From a virus, in IMG/VR virus record IMGVR_UViG_3300009158_000216, positions 1-22,672 of that record: 22,672 nucleotides of DNA. One strand, given 5' to 3'. A model generated the notes under the pieces. It did no database searches. It was given only the letters and a program-made list of their open reading frames with translations, and was not told the DNA's origin. Shown piece by piece: positions 6,764 to 12,552 of this stretch. The first letter of the stretch is position 1, and the number at the start of each line of letters is the position of its first letter. The position numbers and the translations under genes are program-made.

Positions 6764-7395
6764 AGTGTTGGAATATATCTTGTGGATACAACTTTCATTT
6801 CTTGAATTTCATCATTCCAGCATTCACCATTTAACCATGTCAAAGGATTCTTTCTGAATTTTACATCTGGTGTTGTCGAAATATATTTTCTTGCTTGTTC
6901 CTGAACAAAGGTTCTTTCACATTTCAGAATCTTTTTCCAAACTTTGAAACATTTTACTTTGTCAATTTTTTTATCAAAAACATTCCAGAAAATTTCGAAG
7001 ACAATTTTATCATTTTCTTTATCACTATCATTATCATTATCACTATCATTATCATTATCACTATCATTATCACTATCGTGGTTTTTTGGGTTTGCTTTGG
7101 TTTCTTTGGGTTTCAAAATAACCATGTCGGTTTTTTCGCTTTCTGTCTTTTTTGGTCTTCCACCAAACTTTCCATTTTCACGATTCTTTTCACATTTGAC
7201 TTCATATTTTTCAAAGTCACGTGTGAATTGATTCTTGAAAGGAATGAAACACATCTTCATTGCAAAATCCAGTTCTGGTTCTTTTCCAGAATTAAAGTCA
7301 CGAATTGCTTTGAATAGAATTCCAGATTGTTCATTTGTCAGTTCATCAAGAACCGAAAGTGCATCCATGTGAAGGATGAATGATGTTTTTTTCAT
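6760..7395 (-). CDS. DUF6291 protein, probable helicase loader/replication initiator
   Basis: 211 residues. Residues 1-82 match DUF6291 ('sFilh.d.l.vl.eLt.eQ.G.LfkAIrdf..GkEPeLd.amkm.FipfknQf.rD.eKYe..cekNrENGk.GGRPKK'). Residues 107-125 are an Asp-Ser/Asp-Asn repeat. The last 75 residues (FEIFWNVFDKKIDKVKCFKVWKKI ... NPLTWLNGECWNDEI) resemble the C-terminal domain of phage replication proteins and helicase loaders ('kyPatWLn...W.de'). Overlap with dnaB (ATGA) supports a loader role. It is driven by its own promoter at 7412-7419. Confidence 0.8.
   Translation of the reverse strand: MKKTSFILHMDALSVLDELTNEQSGILFKAIRDFNSGKEPELDFAMKMCFIPFKNQFTRDFEKYEVKCEKNRENGKFGGRPKKTESEKTDMVILKPKETKANPKNHDSDNDSDNDNDSDNDNDSDKENDKIVFEIFWNVFDKKIDKVKCFKVWKKILKCERTFVQEQARKYISTTPDVKFRKNPLTWLNGECWNDEIQEMKVVSTRYIPTL
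7023..7076 (-). repeat. In-frame 18-bp tandem repeat encoding DSDNDN
   Basis: The plus-strand unit CACTATCATTATCATTAT occurs at 7023-7040 and 7041-7058, followed by a 12-base and a 6-base partial copy. It codes for the acidic linker of the DUF6291 protein. Because the period is a multiple of six, copy-number change would alter linker length without a frameshift. Confidence 0.9.
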
Positions 7396-7411
7396 GATTG
7401 ATTGTTTTTTG

Positions 7412-7440
7412 CAAATATACTTTTTTTATTATATTCTTGA
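7412..7440 (-). promoter_or_regulatory. Promoter for the DUF6291-dnaB-ninG unit (no clear -33)
   Basis: TATATTTG (7412-7419) preceded by an A7 tract and G, as in the three other promoters of the window, lies 17 bases before the ATG at 7395. No TTG is visible at the expected upstream distance, so it may be weaker or need an activator. The A-rich leader CAAAAAACAATCAATC follows directly. Confidence 0.55.
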
Positions 7441-7668
7441 TTTTATAATTCGATACCATACACCATCAATTTCTTTTTCTTCATAGTCTGAAAATTCATC
7501 AAAGTCCATTGTGAATGAAACAATGCAACTTCCAGATTTGAATTCATTGTATTGAAGACCATTTTTCAATTGATTTGAAATCATTGTCATTGCAAATCCA
7601 ACATCATTGATGTCTGAAACTTGCATCTTGATGATGATGTTCTTCTTTTTTGGTGCAAATTTATTCAT
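7429..7668 (-). CDS. Hypothetical protein
   Basis: 79 residues beginning MNKFAPKKKNIIIKMQVSDINDVGFAM. A basic N-terminus, then a mixed alpha/beta pattern with strands IIIKMQV and SCIVSFTMDF and an acidic C-terminus (DEFSDYEEKEIDG). The layout beta-alpha-beta is compatible with a small ferredoxin-like fold, but no family is recognised. Its ATG overlaps the stop of the upstream gene. It is the last gene of the transcript that starts near 9047, just before the promoter at 7412. Confidence 0.7.
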   Translation of the reverse strand: MNKFAPKKKNIIIKMQVSDINDVGFAMTMISNQLKNGLQYNEFKSGSCIVSFTMDFDEFSDYEEKEIDGVWYRIIKSRI

Positions 7669-7850
7669 GATTTGTATCTAATTTCAAGATAATCAAGATA
7701 CAACTGGACATTAAATGAACCACCTTTGTCTTCACATTGTGTCAATGTCTGATTCTTCCAAAATTTTATGCACTGCATGATGTCTTTTGGATATGGAATG
7801 AATACATTTTTCAATTCCTTTTTTTCTGTTTTGATTCTTAAATTTTTCAT
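7665..7850 (-). CDS. Hypothetical small protein
   Basis: 61 residues, very basic at the N-terminus (MKNLRIKTEKKELKNVF), with two cysteines. No domain recognised. ATGA overlaps on both sides (7665-7668 and 7847-7850) make it the middle gene of a translationally coupled trio, which is good evidence that it is real despite its size. Confidence 0.7.
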   Translation of the reverse strand: MKNLRIKTEKKELKNVFIPYPKDIMQCIKFWKNQTLTQCEDKGGSFNVQLYLDYLEIRYKS

Positions 7851-8146
7851 TTTCTTGTTATTTTTTTGATGATTGATGAATGTCTGTCAAGTTTGATTCT
7901 TGCTTCTTTTGCAGAAGTTGCAATGATGATTTGTGTTTGAAATCCGATTCTTTGATACGTGGTTTGACAAATCTTCCATGTTTCACAAATCCATTCAAAT
8001 TCTTGATTGATAATCAAACCATAAAATTCACGATTCAGTCTGATTCTTTCTTGATTGTATGCATCAAAAGGAATCAATGAATCTGAATGTTTTCTTTCCA
8101 AATTGACAATTTCTGTCTGCACTTGTTGAATTGTTCTTGATGTCAT
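7847..8146 (-). CDS. Hypothetical protein
   Basis: 99 residues. A helical N-terminal half (QVQTEIVNLERKHSDSLIPFDAYNQERIRLNREFYG) is followed by a strand-like QTQIIIATSAKEARIKL and a basic tail (IIKKITRK). No known motif. The A-rich leader AAAAACAGAAATCATG supports the start at 8146. It is coupled by ATGA to the next gene. Confidence 0.72.
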   Translation of the reverse strand: MTSRTIQQVQTEIVNLERKHSDSLIPFDAYNQERIRLNREFYGLIINQEFEWICETWKICQTTYQRIGFQTQIIIATSAKEARIKLDRHSSIIKKITRK

Positions 8147-8172
8147 GATTTCTGTTTTTTTTATTTATATTT

Positions 8173-9021
8173 TTATACTATTTCGAAATAAATTACTTCA
8201 AATTGATGTCCATGATTTTCTTGTTCATTCTGACTAAATTCTTTTAAAGTCAATTTCAATGTTCTTCCTTTGATTTTTGTTGATGCTGGATTATTTTCTT
8301 TTCGTGGAAGTGCATATGAATATCCATTGTAATACATTTCTTTAAAATGCTTGAACAAAACATCAGTGATGTATTTTCCATCAATTTCAATTTTTAGTGA
8401 ACCATTTGATGCTAAATTTCTTGAACAATCAAACTGAATTGTCATGGTTTTTTTAATTGTTTGAATAAGTGATTCACGTTCTTGATAACGATTGCACATT
8501 TCAATTGACAAAAGTTCTTCTGAACCATCTTCATTTGTAAAAATACCATATTGACCAGAATTCAAAAGAACTTGTTTTGCAAATTTATTTGATGTTTCTG
8601 AAAAATACCATAGCAAATATTTGATGTCAGTACATTCAGAAATTTTTTGGTCATCGTATTTTCCAAACTGAAAAACAGAACATTCAGATTTGTAAAATTC
8701 ACAATAATTCTTGGAAGTTGTTGACCATGTTCTTGTTCCACGAAGATTTTCATCAATAAAAAATTCACTGATTCCTTTTGCTTTGACTTTTTGAATTGCT
8801 TTGTCTTTGCAAATTGACAACTTTCCACAATATGTGAATGTCGTTGTTGTTCCAGTTACTGAAAATTTACCATTTACTTCTGAATAAATAAAATCATTCA
8901 CAACATTCCACAATGTGAAAAATTTTGTTGCAAATCCGATTCCATAATTAGATTGATTTTGAATGTTGTTTTCAAATTTAACAACCTGATTTTTTGATGT
9001 TTGTGATGTTTCTGTTGTCAT
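8173..9021 (-). CDS. Protein with DUF3820-like motif, Bacteroidetes plasmid/phage family
   Basis: 282 residues using the ATG at 9021. A longer in-frame start at 9093 would lie upstream of the promoter's -7 box, whereas 9021 has the AAAAAACAG leader used elsewhere. The N-terminal part (GIGFATKFFTLWNVVNDF, then SICKDKAIQKVKAKGI) resembles a family of uncharacterised Bacteroidetes plasmid and phage proteins with 'y.TLWeV' and 's.dkekA..KA' blocks. Residues 117-143 (FQFGKYDDQKISECT, then IKYLLWYFSE) match the short DUF3820-type 'fGKYkgqk..e....YLlWy' motif found next to exonuclease domains. The function is unknown; nucleic-acid binding is plausible. First gene of its transcript, after a dyad-bearing promoter. 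Confidence 0.75.
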   Translation of the reverse strand: MTTETSQTSKNQVVKFENNIQNQSNYGIGFATKFFTLWNVVNDFIYSEVNGKFSVTGTTTTFTYCGKLSICKDKAIQKVKAKGISEFFIDENLRGTRTWSTTSKNYCEFYKSECSVFQFGKYDDQKISECTDIKYLLWYFSETSNKFAKQVLLNSGQYGIFTNEDGSEELLSIEMCNRYQERESLIQTIKKTMTIQFDCSRNLASNGSLKIEIDGKYITDVLFKHFKEMYYNGYSYALPRKENNPASTKIKGRTLKLTLKEFSQNEQENHGHQFEVIYFEIV

Positions 9022-9037
9022 AATATCTGTTTTTTGT

Positions 9038-9049
9038 GTCACCATTGAC
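9038..9049. promoter_or_regulatory. Operator-like dyad GTCAATGGTGAC, copy 2
   Basis: Identical in sequence, and in its four-base distance from the -7 box, to the element at 1025-1036. It covers the expected transcription start of the gene at 8173-9021. The two sites lie 8 kb apart in otherwise different intergenic regions, which argues for a shared regulator. Confidence 0.55.
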
Positions 9050-9053
9050 ATGA

Positions 9054-9081
9054 CAAATATATACTTTTTTTCTTTTGTGAT
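9054..9081 (-). promoter_or_regulatory. Promoter of the early/replication region
   Basis: TATATTTG (9054-9061) with the A-tract spacer shared exactly with the promoter at 4873 (21 identical bases, 9061-9081). A canonical TTG at -33 is not seen (TTTATGG lies there). It directly follows the lysis-cassette terminator, so it marks the boundary between the late and the replication transcripts. Confidence 0.65.
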
Positions 9082-9090
9082 ACCATAAAG

Positions 9091-9151
9091 CATAAAAAAA
9101 AACCATTAAAACCATCATGGTTTGTAAAAAACCGAATGAATTCAATGGTTT
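9091..9151 (-). terminator. Nested-hairpin terminator after the lysis cassette
   Basis: On the minus strand an outer stem AAACCATT (9151-9144) pairs with AATGGTTT (9107-9100). It encloses an inner palindrome AAACCATGATGGTTT (9109-9123). A run of nine T (9102-9094) follows. The inner hairpin plus T-run is a typical intrinsic terminator. It ends the tail/lysis transcript. Confidence 0.8.
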
Positions 9152-9179
9152 CAGAATCAAAAAAAAATTAATTATTTTT

Positions 9180-9752
9180 TCAGAATTCTTTTAATAAGCA
9201 ATAAGAAACAACTTTTTGTGGTTTGATTAGTTCAATTATTTTGGTATATTTTGGAATGTTATTCACAACTTGACAACCAAGTGACCAACCACCAATGATT
9301 TCTTTGATTTCAGTTGATTTCATGTCATATGTATTTGCGTGAAAATTGATTCCACAAATCACTGGAAGTGATTTCCCTTCTTCAATCTTTTGGTCTTTGT
9401 CACCATCACGTGAAATCAAGAATGCTTTGACTTGTTTCAATGCTTCCATTTTTCCCTTGTGCAGACCAAATTTCCAGACATTATAATAAAATTCATTTGT
9501 CTTCACCACTGCAACACCTTGTGCATTGTAGTCACTGTAATTCATCAAACCATTCTTTCCAGCATTGGTTGTTCCAGATGTCACCAAAATGAATTTTTGT
9601 CCATTAAAAAGATAAAATTTGTCATCAAAAACATTGAATGAATCTTCTTGTGATTGAAGACCAAGAATCCAGAAATCTTTGGGAAATCCATTGAAAGATG
9701 GAAGTGATTTCACTTTGTTCAAAAGTTGTTCAGTTGTGTAGTTTTTAACCAT
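9180..9752 (-). CDS. Probable L,D-transpeptidase-like (YkuD-type) lysin
   Basis: 190 residues. The pair GINFHANTYD (H138) and GGWSLGCQVV (S157-L-G-C160) resembles the catalytic His...(S/T)HGC layout of YkuD-fold enzymes, with Leu in place of the usual second His. Proteins with 'gin.H......i..wSaGCQv' occur in lysis cassettes of Bacteroidetes phages. It would act on the peptide stem of peptidoglycan, with C160 as nucleophile. No signal peptide is seen, so export would depend on the holin encoded two genes upstream. It overlaps the spanin-like gene by 8 bases. The activity is inferred from motif and context. Confidence 0.72.
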   Translation of the reverse strand: MVKNYTTEQLLNKVKSLPSFNGFPKDFWILGLQSQEDSFNVFDDKFYLFNGQKFILVTSGTTNAGKNGLMNYSDYNAQGVAVVKTNEFYYNVWKFGLHKGKMEALKQVKAFLISRDGDKDQKIEEGKSLPVICGINFHANTYDMKSTEIKEIIGGWSLGCQVVNNIPKYTKIIELIKPQKVVSYCLLKEF

Positions 9753-10095
9753 TTTTTTTCTTTTTGTAAATCAATGCACAAATGACAAAAGTGAAGACCA
9801 GAATGACCATCACTTTTTCGATTGATTTGTATGAATTATCTTGAACAATTCTTTCAACATCGTGTTGAACCAAGTTTTTGATGATGATTGTGTCCTGAAT
9901 CACCAGATGACCATCAATTTCTTTCACATTGTGTTTCACAATTGTGTCTGATGACATCAATGAATTATCATTTTGTATTGGTTTTGTCATTTCTGGAAGA
10001 CTTTTGTCTTTTTCTTGACCATTGATGTCAGTTTCTGAATAAAGTTCAGCAGATGTCATCAAAATGAATGAAATTAAAATTAATGTTTTTTTCAT
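9745..10095 (-). CDS. Spanin-like membrane protein of the lysis cassette
   Basis: 116 residues. An N-terminal signal peptide (MKKTLILISFILMTSAELYS), a polar periplasmic stretch with beta-like repeats (DTIVKHNVKEIDGHLVIQDTIIIKN), then a membrane segment at about 94-110 (KVMVILVFTFVICALIY) and KKKK. A signal at one end and a C-terminal anchor at the other recall a single-protein spanin bridging the periplasm. However, the N-terminus has no lipobox cysteine, so outer-membrane attachment is not evident. It sits between holin and lysin with ATGA and 8-base overlaps. Alternative: a lysis-associated inner-membrane protein of another kind. Confidence 0.6.
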   Translation of the reverse strand: MKKTLILISFILMTSAELYSETDINGQEKDKSLPEMTKPIQNDNSLMSSDTIVKHNVKEIDGHLVIQDTIIIKNLVQHDVERIVQDNSYKSIEKVMVILVFTFVICALIYKKKKNG

Positions 10096-10409
10096 GGTTT
10101 TCTATTTTTTGAATTAAATTTTCTTCGAATCCAGTCAATGACAATGTCATAAAAGTCATTGACAAAATCATCCAGTTTTTCAGTGAATTCATTTGCAATC
10201 CATCCAACGCAAAAGGAAATTAAAATAATGACCTTTTGAGAAACATCAGTCAAAAACATTTCAATCAATCCAGTTGTTGCATATGTCAAAACACCAGCAA
10301 CCAACATTCCAATTAAAATTGTTGATTTACTAAACTTCTTTTTTATTCCTTTCAACAATGCACCAATAACACCAATGCACAATGCAATAAAATCTGTCAA
10401 ATTTTCCAT
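10092..10409 (-). CDS. Holin
   Basis: 105 residues with three predicted membrane segments: about 6-21 (DFIALCIGVIGALLKG), 28-53 (STILIGMLVAGVLTYATTGL and on) and 55-77 (VSQKVIILISFCVGWIANEF). A highly charged, basic tail (DWIRRKFNSKNRKP) follows. This is the topology of small phage holins, which open the inner membrane at lysis time. It is directly upstream of, and coupled to, the spanin-like and lysin genes. No alternative in-frame antiholin start is obvious. Confidence 0.78.
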   Translation of the reverse strand: MENLTDFIALCIGVIGALLKGIKKKFSKSTILIGMLVAGVLTYATTGLIEMFLTDVSQKVIILISFCVGWIANEFTEKLDDFVNDFYDIVIDWIRRKFNSKNRKP

Positions 10410-10454
10410 TCTTTTACGCTTTTTTATTAATTTTTTTAAAGTTAGTTAGTTATT

Positions 10455-11909
10455 TTAGAAATAAGTACGTTTATTTTTGAATTTGTCACCAACCTTGCAT
10501 TTCAAAACTGCATATCTGGACAATGGAAGATAGTCAAGTGATGCAGATTCTTCCAAAATCACTGGAATATCCTGAATCCTATATGAATGATTGTGTTGAT
10601 TGTAGTCAGAAATGAACAAATCGTTTTCAGACAACAAAAATAATTCAATCAATGGTCTGGTAAAACATTCGAAAACGGGGTCTGTAATAATTTCATATTG
10701 ATTCAAATTTTCACGAATTACACGTTTCATTTCCCTATTCTGATAAATGATGTTATCAATTTCAGTATTTGGTTGTCTGTTTCCAATGAAACCATAAAAG
10801 CGAAAAGTTGATTCAACATTCGAATCAGTGAAATTGATTCCTTCCATTTCATGGAATGCATTGAAAAATGCACGTACCCTTGCAGTCTTCAAAGTGTTTT
10901 GGATTGAATAATTCTGCAATTTATAATGTCCCCAAATTACAAATCCAACAATTCCACTGATTTCATATTGAATTTTCAATGTATAGCATCCTTGACCATC
11001 AGAAGTCAACACATCCTTCCAGTTTATTGTTGTGAAAAATGCATTTGGTTCTTTGATGAATGGTTGTGGTGTTGGAATGAAATTCGCTGGATTTCCATTT
11101 GCATCTTCAAGAACAAAAGTGATAATGTCAGAAGAACTTGACAATTTCATCCATGCACTTGTGACATCATTTTCAAATGTTGATGAAGAACCAGATGCAA
11201 AAACCAAATATTCACATTCACAACATCCTTTCAATCCACGATTTGGTTCTTCAAAATTTTCTGGAAGTTTGATTGAATCGTATTCACGAAAGATTCTTTC
11301 TTCTTTTCCACAAAGTTGACAGTCAACTTCTGACGAAGTCAGTGAAAAAAGTGGTTCACGTGTGATTGTCCATGAACGAAATGCTGGACATGAACCAGAA
11401 AATTCTTCTGGAATATATGCATATTGAATTGAATTTGAATCAACCAAAGACCAAACAGTTCCATCAAAATAAATTGTGTATGTTTCACCAAACAATTCCA
11501 CAGTGTATGTTCCATTTCCTTGATTTGTTGTTTTAAGAATATTGCATTGAATTTCCTTTGATTCAGTCCAACATACATCAATTTCAATACAACAATCACC
11601 ATAAATTGTTTGACATTCTTCTGTTGTGAATTCATCAAACATTCCAGAATTCCATTGTGGAATTGAACCTAGTGGTGGACATGGTGGTGTTGATTCTTTC
11701 CATGCAGTTGCAACTTGAAATGCTGGAAATCCAAGACCACCAAATGAAACTTGCCATTCACCAAGACCATAGTATAAATAATAATCAATTCCATCATGAT
11801 TCCAATAATAATAATTTTCATCATTGTAAATTCCTGAAACATTTACTTCAATAGTTGTTGGTGTTGATTCACCATGAACTTTGAACGTAATTTTGACACA
11901 AGTACACAT
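10455..11909 (-). CDS. Cys-rich tail-tip/baseplate protein
   Basis: 484 residues. The first 235 hold 14 cysteines and two loosely repeated units: one near 27-55 (YYYWNHDGIDYYLYYGLGEW) and one near 131-156 (NGTYTVELFGETYTIYFDGT). Both have a 'Y.v...Y.iYydg..W.v' pattern suggestive of a small beta-sandwich binding module. The C-terminal half (about 330-484) has 'NreMkrvireNlnqYei.td...ecftrpLieLfLlSendLfIsDYN.hnHSY', which I associate with conserved tail proteins of Bacteroidetes phages. Late-gene position before the holin supports a tail-tip or adhesion role. Exact function unknown. Confidence 0.65.
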   Translation of the reverse strand: MCTCVKITFKVHGESTPTTIEVNVSGIYNDENYYYWNHDGIDYYLYYGLGEWQVSFGGLGFPAFQVATAWKESTPPCPPLGSIPQWNSGMFDEFTTEECQTIYGDCCIEIDVCWTESKEIQCNILKTTNQGNGTYTVELFGETYTIYFDGTVWSLVDSNSIQYAYIPEEFSGSCPAFRSWTITREPLFSLTSSEVDCQLCGKEERIFREYDSIKLPENFEEPNRGLKGCCECEYLVFASGSSSTFENDVTSAWMKLSSSSDIITFVLEDANGNPANFIPTPQPFIKEPNAFFTTINWKDVLTSDGQGCYTLKIQYEISGIVGFVIWGHYKLQNYSIQNTLKTARVRAFFNAFHEMEGINFTDSNVESTFRFYGFIGNRQPNTEIDNIIYQNREMKRVIRENLNQYEIITDPVFECFTRPLIELFLLSENDLFISDYNQHNHSYRIQDIPVILEESASLDYLPLSRYAVLKCKVGDKFKNKRTYF

Positions 11910-11914
11910 ATTTT

Positions 11915-12541
11915 TTATAGTTTATTAATTGTGACAATCAAAGATGGTGTTGCTGGATGTGGAACAACCAAATCTGGTAATTCTGCAAGAAGTCTGATTG
12001 CAAGTGAAGAAACTGACCACATCAATTGAATTTCATCCAATGCTTGACAATCAACATAAATGTTCCACGATGAAACTAAATATGTTGTATTTGCAATCAC
12101 ATCAACGTGTGTGTTTGAATTTGGTATGTTAACACCATTTTGTCTGAACCAAATGGATGTTTTTGCAACTGAACCACCACTTGTTCTGTTTATTTGTGCA
12201 GAAAATTGAAGATTGTAAATTCCAGAAGATGGAACTTTCAAAATTGTTGGTTTACCAAATGAATCATTGACAAGTGACATTCCATTGTAAAAGTCAGTTG
12301 AATTCAATTCCATTGCTTTTGGTGAATTCAAAACAGTATGCAGTTGAATTGTTGTGTCATGGTATTGACCAAATGTTCTTCTTCCGGTGTCATTTGATGC
12401 ATCAATGATGTTTTTGACATCAAGTTGTTTTGAAATCCAACCACCAATTTCTTCAACTTCACAATCAATTAAAACTGGAAGATTTTGAACATCTGACAAT
12501 GTTGCAGAATCAGTGTATTCATGTATTTTTGAATTTGCCAT
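11915..12541 (-). CDS. Putative tail fibre/receptor-binding protein with C1q/TNF-like head
   Basis: 208 residues. The N-terminus (KIHEYTDSATLSDVQNLPVLID) is of the type that anchors phage fibres. From about residue 95 the pattern 'pssGiYnlqfSAqinrtsGgsvaktsiWfrqNGvnip.snt', through 'tyLvssWniyvdcqalDeiqlmWsvss', to a final 'PSLIVTINKL' matches the jelly-roll C1q/TNF-like domains used at fibre tips. These trimerise and bind surface receptors. It sits among the distal tail genes, five bases before the Cys-rich protein gene, so the two may form the adsorption apparatus. Confidence 0.7.
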   Translation of the reverse strand: MANSKIHEYTDSATLSDVQNLPVLIDCEVEEIGGWISKQLDVKNIIDASNDTGRRTFGQYHDTTIQLHTVLNSPKAMELNSTDFYNGMSLVNDSFGKPTILKVPSSGIYNLQFSAQINRTSGGSVAKTSIWFRQNGVNIPNSNTHVDVIANTTYLVSSWNIYVDCQALDEIQLMWSVSSLAIRLLAELPDLVVPHPATPSLIVTINKL

Positions 12542-12552
12542 TTTTTTAATTT

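Noticed and set aside
7023-7076. CRISPR-like or phase-variable array
   Set aside because: Repeats are contiguous with no spacers, and the period is a multiple of three, so neither CRISPR nor frameshifting phase variation applies.
9022-9093. Longer N-terminus for the 8173-9021 gene
   Set aside because: It would place the start codon upstream of the -7 box and inside the promoter spacer.
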